Shown here: piece by piece, positions 7,792-16,654 of the stretch
How the letters are laid out: each line of letters opens with the position of its first letter
How positions within the stretch are numbered: the first letter of the stretch is position 1
Assembly: GCA_023381695.1 (NCBI GenBank)
Contig: JAMCQP010000045.1
Location: forward strand, 1-64,000
Reading direction: 5' to 3'
Length of the DNA stretch: 64,000 bases
Origin: Bacillota bacterium
GTDB taxonomy: Bacteria > Bacillota > UBA5301 > JAMCQP01
The notes under the pieces: generated by a model
Databases searched by the model: none
Seen by the model: only the letters and a program-made list of their open reading frames with translations
Told to the model about the DNA's origin: nothing
Position numbers and translations under genes: made by a program

Positions 7792-8818
7792 TTTGGAGTT
7801 TTCCCCCCTTCACATCGGAGATAATCTGCGTGATGTCCATGTGGACGGGGCATTTCTGCAGGCAGCGCCCGCACCCCACGCAAGCGTACTCCTTGTAGCG
7901 GTCAGGGAAGTACCGCAATTTGTGGAGGAAACGCTGGCGAACCCTTTCCTTCTTCGTGGGACGCGGGTTATGGCCGCCGGCCATCCTGGTGAAATCCGTG
8001 AACATGCACGAGTCCCAGCACCGGAAACGCTCGCCGGCCTGCCCCGATGTGTCGTTGATGTCGAAACAATGGCAGGTCGGGCAGATATAGGTGCAGATCC
8101 CGCAGGTCAGGCATTTCGGAGAAATCTCATCCCAGTAGGGGCTTTCAAAGAAGTGATCCAGCTCCTCCTTCACGCCTTTGGGATCCACGGACAATTTCAA
8201 AGCTTTTTTGGCGTTGGCGGCGCGCTCGGAGGCCTCCTTCACCTGGCCGGCATCGGGGTCCGCAAAGAAGCTCCAGCCCTTTTGCAGCGCCTCTTTGCCC
8301 TTTTCGCTCTGAATATTGACCAGATAGCCGCCCTCCATCTCGGTGAAAAAGAGGTCCGCCGCCGGGCTGCTCCCCGGCTCGATCCCAAAGGACCCGCAAA
8401 AGCAGGTGGGCTGCGGCGAATTGCATCCCAGCCCCACCAGGACTGTCCTGGCGCGCTTGTCGAGGTACTGGCCGTCCTGGAAGTCTCCATCGAAGACGTG
8501 ATCGAGCAACGTGATGCTCTTCAGGTCACAGGGGCGGACTCCAAAGAGCACCCGCGGCCGCGCCAGGGGAGGCTCGGGTTCAATGGCCAACTGGCCCGCG
8601 CTGGCCTTGAACCGGAAGACGGTCTCCGTCTGGGGAAAGAAGTGGTCCTTCGCCGGAAGCACCGTATTGTTGTAGTCCAGGAGGACCCTGGCCGCGGACT
8701 TGACCTCCTTGAACAGCACAACATCGTCGTCCAAGGTGGGAGCGATCAGGTCATACTCGCGTGTTATAGTATCGAGCCATTTGCCGAGGTTCTCCCTGGA
8801 AATGACCTTGTGTTCCAT
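7778..8818 (-). CDS. flxB: FlxB-like 4Fe-4S dicluster subunit
   Basis: 346 residues from ATG at 8818, preceded by a GAGGGTGG ribosome site; the longer frame to 8935 overlaps flxC and lacks one. The N-terminal half is the hydrogenase/sulfite reductase subunit-A type domain (G-V-R-P-C-D motif), followed by two ferredoxin motifs, CLTCGICTYICPTC and CVGCGRCLQKCP, plus extra Cys residues. It relays electrons between FlxA and the other iron-sulfur subunits. Order and overlaps place it in the hdrC-to-flxA transcript. Confidence 0.85.
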   Translation of the reverse strand: MEHKVISRENLGKWLDTITREYDLIAPTLDDDVVLFKEVKSAARVLLDYNNTVLPAKDHFFPQTETVFRFKASAGQLAIEPEPPLARPRVLFGVRPCDLKSITLLDHVFDGDFQDGQYLDKRARTVLVGLGCNSPQPTCFCGSFGIEPGSSPAADLFFTEMEGGYLVNIQSEKGKEALQKGWSFFADPDAGQVKEASERAANAKKALKLSVDPKGVKEELDHFFESPYWDEISPKCLTCGICTYICPTCHCFDINDTSGQAGERFRCWDSCMFTDFTRMAGGHNPRPTKKERVRQRFLHKLRYFPDRYKEYACVGCGRCLQKCPVHMDITQIISDVKGGKLQNAAK

Positions 8819-8879
8819 GTTTACCACCCTCACTTTTTCCGTGCCAATAAACGGCGGCCTGCTTCGACACGGAGATAAT

Positions 8880-9843
8880 CTACATGAACTCTTCGGGATC
8901 GTTGACGGCAAAGACCCCCAGGGCTGGTTTTTCATCGAGCTGGGTGCCCGGCCGTTGCTCCCCGAAGAGTTCGCCCAGATCCTTGGCGATCTTCTTGTTC
9001 AGCTTGCGGATGGGAATATGCATCGGGCAGATCCGCTCGCACTCTCCGCATTCCACACACCGCCCCGCCACATGCAGCGCCCTGGTGATGTGGAAGATCC
9101 GGTTCTCCGGAACATTGACCGCCTTGCTCACCCAGCGCGGCTCCACCTGGTCAAAGACGCATTCCTTGCAATCGCAGGCCGGACAGACGTTCCGGCAGGC
9201 ATAACAGCGGATGCAGCGGTCGAAAACCTTATCCCAGTAGTCCTTTTTGGCTTCCCGCTTGTACGATTCAAGCTCAACCACCTCGGCATAGCGATCCTGT
9301 GGCGTAATCTGCCGGGGTTGAACCTCCTCGCCGATCAAAACGTCGCTCAGCACCGGGTTGGGGTAATCGCAATCCCGGCACTTGGCGGGCATGGCCTCGG
9401 CTTTGGCCACCACCTTCGCCCCGCCGGGAAGTCCCAGGCCTGAAACTCTCGCCCTGATCCTCGACCTCCACCGCCACCCCGTCCGGAACCCACGGCAATT
9501 TCGCCGGGTCCAGAAGGCCGGTGCAAGGCACGCCAATGATGTATACCTTATCCCTGGCAATCTGGCCGTCGTTGATCAGCCGGACAATCCCCCGGCTGTC
9601 GCAGCCCCTGGCAATAACGCCGATCTTGCCCTCCTGGTAACGATCTTCAAAAAGGTATTTCGCAAGGGTGTTGGCGCAGAATGGGCTCCATACCAGCCGA
9701 TCCACATCCTCCGGCCGGCGGATGAAGGCCGGCCTGGGTTCGTAGGCGTTCCGCCCGGCCTCATAGCCGAGAATATATTGTACTGTACCATCAGCCAGAA
9801 GCTCTTTGGCCTTCCGGCGGATCTCTTCCGTAAGCTTCTTCAT
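8880..9843 (-). CDS. flxC: FlxC-like iron-sulfur subunit, reading frame broken by a +1 frameshift
   Basis: Two frames make one protein of about 320 residues. The first runs from ATG 9843 to about residue 133 (ending E-D-Q-G-E-S-F); the homologous continuation (G-L-G-L-P-G-G-A-K) is in the next frame to the stop at 8880. The break lies near 9437-9447 and amounts to one extra base. The intact product would have CRDCDYP, CIRCYACRNVCPACDCKEC and CVECGECERICP clusters, as in FlxC / F420-hydrogenase beta-like proteins. ATG 9843 overlaps the flxD stop by four bases. Either sequencing error or a real lesion; the rest of the operon shows no wider decay. Confidence 0.8.
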
Positions 9844-10367
9844 TGCGCATCCCTCGTCTTTTCGGAGTCTTGTGGCTTCCGATAAGGCCCAAGGGCCTTG
9901 ACCTGCTCGGTGATCTCCTGGGCCACCTGGGCGAACTTCGGCCCCTCCGACCCGGAGATCCAGCGGGCATGGAAACGTTCCGGCTCAATCCCGATATATT
10001 CCAACAGCCGCTTGGTCAGAAGGAAACGCCGCCGGGTAAAGTAGTTGCCGGTGGAATAGTGGCAGTCCCCGGGGTGGCAACCGGCCACCAGGACCCCATC
10101 CGCGCCCTTTTCGAAGGCGCGCAGGATGAACTGGGGATTGACCCTCCCCGAGCATGGCACCCGGATCAACCGGATGTTGGGCGGGTAGGCGATCCGGCTG
10201 GTGCCGGCCAGATCCGCCCCGGCATAGGTGCACCAGTTGCAGGCGAATCCCACGATCTTCGGCTCCCAGCCCGCGGCCGCCGGGGCCCCCTGGGCCACGG
10301 GTTTTTCCTGGATACCGGCTTCCGCCGTCTCCGGTTGTACTTGCTTTGCCGGTTCATTTACAGACAT
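9840..10367 (-). CDS. flxD: FlxD / MvhD-family [2Fe-2S] adaptor
   Basis: 175 residues. After about 33 Ala/Gln/Glu-rich residues the MvhD domain begins (K-I-V-G-F-A-C-N-W-C-x-Y). Cys residues in FACNWC, VPCSGRV and AGCHPGDCHY match the conserved set that carries the [2Fe-2S] cluster. MvhD-type proteins pass electrons from the flavin/FeS module to HdrA. The gene overlaps hdrA by ten bases and flxC by four, so translation is probably coupled. Confidence 0.88.
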   Translation of the reverse strand: MSVNEPAKQVQPETAEAGIQEKPVAQGAPAAAGWEPKIVGFACNWCTYAGADLAGTSRIAYPPNIRLIRVPCSGRVNPQFILRAFEKGADGVLVAGCHPGDCHYSTGNYFTRRRFLLTKRLLEYIGIEPERFHARWISGSEGPKFAQVAQEITEQVKALGPYRKPQDSEKTRDAQ

Positions 10368-12338
10368 AGCGCTTCCACCTCCGCGAGGATCTGTTCATTG
10401 GAGAAGCCCTTGAGATTCAAGGCTCCCGGCCGGCAGGCGACGGTGCACGCCCCGCAACCGTGGCACAGGCCGGAGTTGACCGTGGCCACCACGCGCTCCA
10501 GAACCTTTCCGTTCACCCTCTCGGTGATCTTCTTGCCGTCGATGGCCTTGTACGGGCAGATCGGTTTGCACAGCAGGCAGCCCGAGCACTTGCTCTCGTC
10601 CACGATGGAGACCATCGGGTCGGTCGCCATCTGATCCTTTGAAAACAGGGCGCAAATCTTGGCCGCCGCCGCGCTGGCCTGGGCCACCGTATCCGGAATA
10701 TCCTTGGGACCCTGGCAGGCCCCGGCCAGGAAGATCCCGCCGGTGTTGGTCTCCACCGGCCGCAGCTTGGGATGCGCCTCGGTGAAGAAGTTGTTGGCGT
10801 CATAGGAGAAGCCCAGCCGCCGGGCCACCTCGGCGGCGTCTGGCTGGGCGACCATGGCCGTGGCTAAAACCACCATATCGGCCTCCACTTCCACCTGCCG
10901 GCCGATCAGGGTGTCCTCGCCCCGCACCACCAGCTTGTCGCCTTGGGGGTAAACCTTGGAGACCCGCCCCCGGATGTATTTGGCGCCGTACTCCTCGGTG
11001 GCGCGCTTGTAGAACTCCTCGTAGTTCTTGCCGGGCGTCCGCACGTCCATATAAAATACGTAGGACTGGGACCCCTCAATCTTCTCCGCCATTGAGCGTG
11101 GCATGCTTGGCGGTGTACATGCAGCAGGTCCGGGAGCAATACGGGACGCCCTTGGCCTCATCCCGGGAACCCACGCACTGGATGAAGACCACATCCTTGG
11201 GCACCTTGCCGTCGGACGGGCGCTTGATCTTGCCGCTGGTGGGCCCGGAAGCGTTGATCAGCCGTTCAAAGTGCAGGCCGGTGATCACGTCCGGGTACAG
11301 GCCGTAACCATATTCACCATACACCGAGTGGTCGAAGAGGTCGTAACCGGTGGCCGCCACAATGGCCCCGACCTTCTCGGTGACGAGCTCGTCGGTCTGG
11401 GTATAATCCACCGCGCCGGTGGGGCAGAACTTCTGGCAGATGCCGCACTTGCCCTTGGTGAACTGCAGGCAATGCTGCCGGTCGATTACCGGCTTGTTGG
11501 GCACCGCCTGCGGGAACGGCGTATAAATGGCCTTGCGATGGCCAAGCTTCATGTCAAATTCGCCGGGAACCTTGGTGGGGCATTTGGTCTGGCACACACC
11601 GCAACCCGTGCACTTGACGTTGTCCACGGAACTCGCCTTGCGGCGGATGGTCACCTCGAAGTTGCCGATGTAGCCATCGACCTTCTCCACCTCGGAATAC
11701 GCGAGAATCTTGATCTTCTCGTGCTGGGCCACGTCCACCATCTTGGGGGTAAGAATACAGGCCGAGCAGTCCAGGGTCGGGAAGGTCTTGTCGATCTGGG
11801 CCATCTTTCCACCCAGGCTCGGTTCCCGCTCCACAAGGACCACTTCGTAACCGGCGTCGGCGATATCCAGGGCCGCCTGGATCCCGGCGATCCCACCGCC
11901 CACCACCATCGCCCGCTTCTCCACCGGAATGGAGGACGGCTGCAGCGGCACATTCAGGGCCACCTTGGCCGCCGCCGTGCGCACCAGGTCGATGGCCTTC
12001 TCGGTGGCCGCCTCCTTGTCGGAGTGCACCCAGGCGCAGTGCTCCCTGAGATTGGCCATCTCGAAGAGATACGGGTTCAACCCCGCCGCCGCCACGGTCT
12101 TGCGGAAGGTCGGCTCATGCATGCGGGGGGAACAGGACCCCACCACCACGCCATCCAGGTTGTGCTCCTTGATCGCATTCTTGATCAGGTCCTGGCCGGG
12201 TTCGGAACACATGTACTTGTAATCGGTGGCAAAAGCCACCTTGGGAAAGGTCTTCGCCACCTCGGCCACTTTTTGCACATCAACGGTGCCGGCGATATTT
12301 GAACCGCACCAGCAGATAAAGACCCCTATTCTTTTCAT
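10358..12338 (-). CDS. hdrA: Heterodisulfide reductase subunit A (HdrA), frame broken by a +1 frameshift
   Basis: The frame from ATG 12338 covers the N-terminal CxCG segment, the FAD site (V-V-G-G-G-I-A-G-I-Q), the HdrA signature L-D-C-S-A-C-I-L-T-P-K-M and two FeS motifs, then stops shortly after CCMYTAKHA. The rest (GSQSYVFYMDVRT, two C-terminal ferredoxin motifs CSGCLLCKPICP and CHGCGACTVACRP) continues in the next frame to 10358. One extra A at about 11093 explains the break; an ATG there has no ribosome site. Restored length about 659 residues, normal for HdrA. HdrA carries the bifurcating FAD and ferredoxin-linked clusters. Confidence 0.85.
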
Positions 12339-12357
12339 CCGAACATCGCTCCTCGTG

Positions 12358-13230
12358 TTAGCTTGCCAGACCCTGCTCCGACAGGAGGTTCACCCCGTCC
12401 ACGATGTGCTTGTCGATGCCTAGTTGGGCAGGACGATGACCCAGCGCGATCCCCAATAGCTCCGTAAAGTAGTAGATCGGCAGGTGGTAAGCGGTCCCGT
12501 ACATCTTCTCCGCTTCCTTTTGCCGCAGATCGAGGTTGACCTGGCACAGGGGGCAGGCGGTCACCACGCAGTTGGCGCCGTTGGCCTTGGCCATGCCCAG
12601 GATGTCGTTGGCTAGCTTCACCACAATGTCGGTCCGCGAAACGGACAGACTTCCACCGCAACACTCCGTCTTGAAGGGCCACTCCACGGTCTCCGCCCCG
12701 AGCCCCTGCATCAGATCGTCGAGGAAGTGTGGGTTCTCCGGGTCGTCAAACTGCACCAGCTTGGGCGGCTTGACCATCAGGCAGCCGTAATAGGCGGCCA
12801 CCTTCAGCCCGCTCAGCTTCCTCTTGACCAGAGGAGTGATATTGTCGAGGCCCACCTGGTTGACGATTACATCCACCAGGGAAAAAACCTGGACGTCGCC
12901 CTGGTATTCCATGCCGGTAACCTTGTTCACCTCGGCCGCCAGCCGGGGGTTCTCCGTCATCTCCACCTGCGCGGTCTTGAGCCGGTTGAAGCAGGCGGCG
13001 CAGGGCGCCACGAGATCCATCCCGATGGCTTCCGAGATGGCCAGATTCCTGGCGGGAAGCGCGATGGACAGGAGGTGATCCGTGCTGTGCGCGGGGGTTG
13101 AACCGCAACAGTTCCAGTCCGGCAGCTCCTCCAGGGTCACGCCGAGGTCCCGGCAAACCCGCCGGGTCGAGATATTGTACTCTTTGGACGTGGAATGCAA
13201 CGAACATCCGGGGTAATAAGCAAACTTCAC
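12358..13230 (-). CDS. hdrB: Heterodisulfide reductase subunit B (HdrB)
   Basis: 290 residues with the two CCG domains of HdrB: a first set (Y-Y-P-G-C-S, W-N-C-C-G-S, A-P-C-A-A-C) and a second set (Y-Y-G-C-L, E-C-C-G-G-S, A-C-P-L-C). In HdrB these bind the non-cubane [4Fe-4S] clusters that cleave disulfides. In non-methanogens the partner may be DsrC or another thiol/disulfide carrier; none is encoded here. The start overlaps the hdrC stop by four bases (ATGA type). Confidence 0.92.
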   Translation of the reverse strand: MKFAYYPGCSLHSTSKEYNISTRRVCRDLGVTLEELPDWNCCGSTPAHSTDHLLSIALPARNLAISEAIGMDLVAPCAACFNRLKTAQVEMTENPRLAAEVNKVTGMEYQGDVQVFSLVDVIVNQVGLDNITPLVKRKLSGLKVAAYYGCLMVKPPKLVQFDDPENPHFLDDLMQGLGAETVEWPFKTECCGGSLSVSRTDIVVKLANDILGMAKANGANCVVTACPLCQVNLDLRQKEAEKMYGTAYHLPIYYFTELLGIALGHRPAQLGIDKHIVDGVNLLSEQGLAS

Positions 13231-13799
13231 GCGCGTTCCCTCCCAGCCTGGACGGTATGTTCAAAGATTCTCCTGACCTCCTGGACCTTCTTGATCCGGC
13301 CGGGAAGAATCTTCAGCTTGCCTTTAAAGAAGAGAACCGGGGCCTTGAGGACATCATGGAGGAAATGCTTGCTGCGCAGGTTGTAGTAGGCAATGAGGCC
13401 CACCTCGTGCAACCGGCCGTTGTTCTTGACCGAACGCAGGAAGGTGTCGTTGAAGACCGCCACCTCCGGCACGCCGATGCTCCCCTTCTCCCGCGCGATG
13501 CCGCGCAAGACGTCCATCACCCGCGCCAGATCGATCTCCCGCGGGCAGCGCGTGGTGCAGGTGGTGCAGGAGGCGCAGAGCCAGATTGTGGAGCTCTTCA
13601 GCACCTCATCTTGCATGCCCAGCTGGAGCATCCGCATGATCTGCCGCGGCGGCACGTCCATGGCGAAGGCCACCGGGCACCCGCCGGTGCATTTGCCGCA
13701 CTGGTAGCAGGATCGCACATTCTGCTCGCTCTCGGCTTCGACGCGGCGGACGAAATCCTGGCTCTCCCACCCTAACCGGGTAAGATTGATGGTTTCCAT
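13227..13799 (-). CDS. hdrC: Heterodisulfide reductase subunit C (HdrC)
   Basis: 190 residues with two [4Fe-4S] motifs, CYQCGKCTGGCP (about 31-42) and CASCTTCTTRCP, the usual HdrC arrangement, and helical C-terminal half. ATG 13799 has AGAGGGG five bases upstream. It is the first gene of hdrC-hdrB-hdrA-flxD-flxC-flxB-flxA. The 241-base gap upstream (13800-14040) holds direct GC-rich repeats (GCCGGGGAT twice) and only weak promoter-like hexamers; one TTTGTGAA resembles half of a Rex site but has no second half. Confidence 0.92.
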   Translation of the reverse strand: METINLTRLGWESQDFVRRVEAESEQNVRSCYQCGKCTGGCPVAFAMDVPPRQIMRMLQLGMQDEVLKSSTIWLCASCTTCTTRCPREIDLARVMDVLRGIAREKGSIGVPEVAVFNDTFLRSVKNNGRLHEVGLIAYYNLRSKHFLHDVLKAPVLFFKGKLKILPGRIKKVQEVRRIFEHTVQAGRERA

Positions 13800-14040
13800 T
13801 TCAACCCCTCTTTGCCCAAAAAATGGTCAAAAAATAAAATAACACCCTTGGTCTTCGTAAAAGTACGGCCCTTCACAAAGCTATTCAAACTAAATCCCCG
13901 GCATGCGAGGATCCCCGGCAAGACAAGGGAACCCCCCGGGGCATAATACACATATCTTTTTTTTATTTCGTAACCAGGATCTAAATCCCTGCTTATTCAC
14001 GAGATTTTTTTAAGGAATTTTGGGCTTGGGCTGAGCGGGA

Positions 14041-15714
14041 TCATTCCTCCTCAAACTCATACAACGCATCGATAAGTTCCGCCTCAAGTTCGGCAACGGC
14101 GTCCATGTCGTCTTGGTCCAGAGCAGCCTCGATATCGTCGGCGAGGCTGAGCAGCGCCGCCCGTTCTTCCTCATCCTCAACGCCTCCGGCGATGCTCCGG
14201 GCTTTGTCGATCACGGCAAGAATCGCCGTATTTTCGGCCTTCTCGGGAACTTTGTCCCTCACATTGGAGATGGTCATGCGTTGCTCCTTGCCAGTTTCCT
14301 TCTCTACGGCGCTTACCTGCACCATGCCGTCGAGATCGTATTCAAATTTCACGATGATCTTCGGCTCTCCGGCAGGAGCCGGCTTGATCCCCTTGAGCAT
14401 GAACTTGCCGAGAAAGGCGTTCCCTGAAGCAATCGGGTTCTCGCCCTGGTAAACCTCGATCTCCACTTCATCCTGGTTATCCCTCACCGTGGTGTAGACC
14501 TCCGCCTTGGACGTGGGAATCACGGTGTTTCTCTTGATGATGGTGCTGTAAGCGTTTGGCACCACCATCCCTCCCACCTCTCCAATGGCGGAAATCCCTA
14601 GAGAAAACGCGGTCACATCCACGAGAACCGCATCCACCTCCTCGCCGGCGATGATCGCCGCCTGAACAGCGGCGCCAAGGGCCACACATTCATCGGGATT
14701 GACCTCGGAAGACGGTTCCTTGCCCATCCGCGCTTCCAGGATTTCGGAGACAGCAGGTATCCGGGTGGATCCACCTACCAGAAGAATCCTGTCGATGTCG
14801 GATGGTTTCATGGAAGCATCTGCCAGGGTTTTGTCCAGCAGCCGGGTGGTTCGGTCCAGCAAATCCCCGATCAATTCCTCAAACTTTGCCCTGGAAACCT
14901 CAATTCCCAGGTTTAATGGCTTCCCATCCTTTGCAGCGATAAACTCCTCTCTAATGGCGGCAAAGGGGTGATCGGAAAGCTCGATCTTCGCGGCCTCCGC
15001 AGCCCTGATGAGGCGCGCCAGGGCACGCGCATCCCGCCGCAAGTCCACTCCATGTTCCTTTAAAAACTCGCCGGCCACGTAGTCCACGATTCTCTGGTCG
15101 AAGTCATCACCGCCCAGGTGATTGTCGCCGCTGGTGGCAATGACTTCGATCACCCCGGAAGCGATCTCCACTATGGAAACATCGAAGGTCCCGCCCCCGA
15201 GGTCATATACCAGAACCCTCTGTTCGTCCTCCCGGTTCAACCCGTAGGCTAAGGCGGAAGCCGTGGGCTCGTTGATAATCCTGACCACATCCAGCCCGGC
15301 CAGTTCCCCGGCCTCCCTGGTCTCCTGGCGCGCCGCATCGGCAAAGTAGGCCGGGACGGTGATCACTGCCTTCTGGGGCCTGTCGCCCAGATGTGCCTGG
15401 GCGATGTCTCTCAACCGGCCCAGGATCATGGCGGAGATCTGCGAGGGAGTGTATTCCTTGCCGGCCATGATCACCCTCTGCTCCGAGCCCATCAGCCGTT
15501 TAACGGATTTTACCGTGCTCTCCGGCCTGATGATATACTGGTTACGGGCCGGCCTTCCCACCAGCAACTTCCCTTCCTCCGACACACCCACTACCGATGG
15601 AATTCTGGCGTCCCCGTCCGCCGGAATCACCCTGGGCCTGCCCATATCCACATAAGCAATCACGGAATTAGTCGTTCCCAGATCTATGCCGACTATTTCC
15701 TTCAAACCCCACAC
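14041..15714 (-). CDS. Hsp70 family chaperone (DnaK paralogue)
   Basis: 557 residues from GTG 15714. The nucleotide domain has all Hsp70 signatures: G-I-D-L-G-T-T-N-S near 9, D-L-G-G-G-T-F-D-V near 170 and L-V-G-G-S-T-R-I-P near 310; the substrate domain is present (V-T-A-F-S-L-G-I near 375, N-T-x-I-P). The helical lid is short and ends in an acidic Glu/Asp tail, about 50 residues less than housekeeping DnaK. It is last in an operon with grpE, a J-like gene and a TPR gene, so it is probably a specialised second Hsp70 rather than the main DnaK. Confidence 0.88.
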   Translation of the reverse strand: MWGLKEIVGIDLGTTNSVIAYVDMGRPRVIPADGDARIPSVVGVSEEGKLLVGRPARNQYIIRPESTVKSVKRLMGSEQRVIMAGKEYTPSQISAMILGRLRDIAQAHLGDRPQKAVITVPAYFADAARQETREAGELAGLDVVRIINEPTASALAYGLNREDEQRVLVYDLGGGTFDVSIVEIASGVIEVIATSGDNHLGGDDFDQRIVDYVAGEFLKEHGVDLRRDARALARLIRAAEAAKIELSDHPFAAIREEFIAAKDGKPLNLGIEVSRAKFEELIGDLLDRTTRLLDKTLADASMKPSDIDRILLVGGSTRIPAVSEILEARMGKEPSSEVNPDECVALGAAVQAAIIAGEEVDAVLVDVTAFSLGISAIGEVGGMVVPNAYSTIIKRNTVIPTSKAEVYTTVRDNQDEVEIEVYQGENPIASGNAFLGKFMLKGIKPAPAGEPKIIVKFEYDLDGMVQVSAVEKETGKEQRMTISNVRDKVPEKAENTAILAVIDKARSIAGGVEDEEERAALLSLADDIEAALDQDDMDAVAELEAELIDALYEFEEE

Positions 15715-15753
15715 CCCCCAAAATACGGTTGAGCCGGGTCATACCGTCCCGGG

Positions 15754-16329
15754 TCATTCCATCCCCGGCCATACCGTCCCGGTCTGGCTCTTTGAAACCG
15801 CCACTTCCGAATATCTGATCACGGCTTCACCCAGGCGGTACCCTCTGGTGATCTCTTTTAAAACGATCTCTGGCGGAAGATCGGAAACCTCCACCACTTC
15901 CACGGCATTGTGCAGAGAAGGATTGAACTTCCCTCCCAGGGCTTCTATGGGGGTAATTCCGTACCGGGCCAGAGCAACCTCGGCGCGATCTAGAACGCTC
16001 CGGAGACCAGCCCGCAGCGATTCGTTCTCCCCGGCAAAATCCAGGCACGCCAGAATTCCATCGATGATCGGGAGGAGATCTCCTGCCAGACCCATGGCAA
16101 GTTCTCTTATGGCCCCCGCCCGGATCTCCTCCCTCAAGCCGGCGCGTTGCTCATGGATCATGGAAATGCTCTGCTCCGCCAGGATGTTTGCCTTATACTG
16201 CTCCCTCGCCAGCCGTTCGATCTTCTTCGCCAGGGCAGCAAGCTCTTCCGCTAAAAGCCCGTTCTGCTCTTTTCTACCCCTCCCTGGCCTGAATGTAAAC
16301 TTGGCCGCCAGGTCATTTATAAACCCCAA
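15754..16329 (-). CDS. grpE: GrpE-type nucleotide exchange factor
   Basis: 191 residues from TTG 16329, just past the stop of the J-like gene. A long N-terminal helix (about 20-75) is followed by the GrpE core (L-L-P-I-I-D-G-I, F-N-P-S-L-H-N-A-V and G-Y-R-L-G-E-A-V-I-R). GrpE releases ADP from Hsp70. The N terminus (M-G-F-I-N-D-L-A-A-K-F) is unlike canonical GrpE. With no ATG in frame near the start and only a weak GAGAG upstream, translation is probably coupled to the preceding gene. Confidence 0.85.
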   Translation of the reverse strand: MGFINDLAAKFTFRPGRGRKEQNGLLAEELAALAKKIERLAREQYKANILAEQSISMIHEQRAGLREEIRAGAIRELAMGLAGDLLPIIDGILACLDFAGENESLRAGLRSVLDRAEVALARYGITPIEALGGKFNPSLHNAVEVVEVSDLPPEIVLKEITRGYRLGEAVIRYSEVAVSKSQTGTVWPGME

Positions 16330-16330
16330 T

Positions 16331-16654
16331 TTACTCTCTCACACTCTCCTCAACCGCAAACTTCACGTCGCAGTCCTGGTCAGCAGCCAGCAGACAGCGA
16401 AGAATCTGTTCTTTTGTCACCTCAAAAACCGATCCTCCGCCGTCCAACTCCCCAAAACTAAAGAGGCGGGCCTCGATGCGCCCCTTCTCATCTTTAAGTT
16501 GCTCGTACGCCTTTCGAATCTCCTGAAACGCAACCGGGTCCTTCTCCGGCCCCTGTTTCCTCACCATATGGAGGTAAGACCGTCTGATCTCCTCAGATGA
16601 GGCTTCCCGGCCAACTCCTAAAACCTCAAAGGGGTTGTGTTCCTGCTCACTCAT
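16331..16654 (-). CDS. Small J-domain-like protein with GPE in place of HPD
   Basis: 107 residues from ATG 16654, with AAGGAGGAG seven bases upstream inside the 3' end of the TPR gene; the two genes overlap by eight bases. Residues 7-55 align with a J domain (N-P-F-E-V-L-G-V, helix II S-Y-L-H-M-V-R, helix III F-Q-E-I-R-K-A-Y-E-Q-L), but the HPD tripeptide needed to stimulate Hsp70 ATPase is GPE at 35-37. The remaining 50 residues are unlike DnaJ C-terminal domains. It may recruit the Hsp70 without activating it, or use a different mechanism. Confidence 0.75.
   Translation of the reverse strand: MSEQEHNPFEVLGVGREASSEEIRRSYLHMVRKQGPEKDPVAFQEIRKAYEQLKDEKGRIEARLFSFGELDGGGSVFEVTKEQILRCLLAADQDCDVKFAVEESVRE

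Noticed and set aside
13860..13890. TTTGTGAA resembling a Rex operator before hdrC
   Set aside because: Rex operators are near-palindromes of about 18 bases; the second half is absent here.
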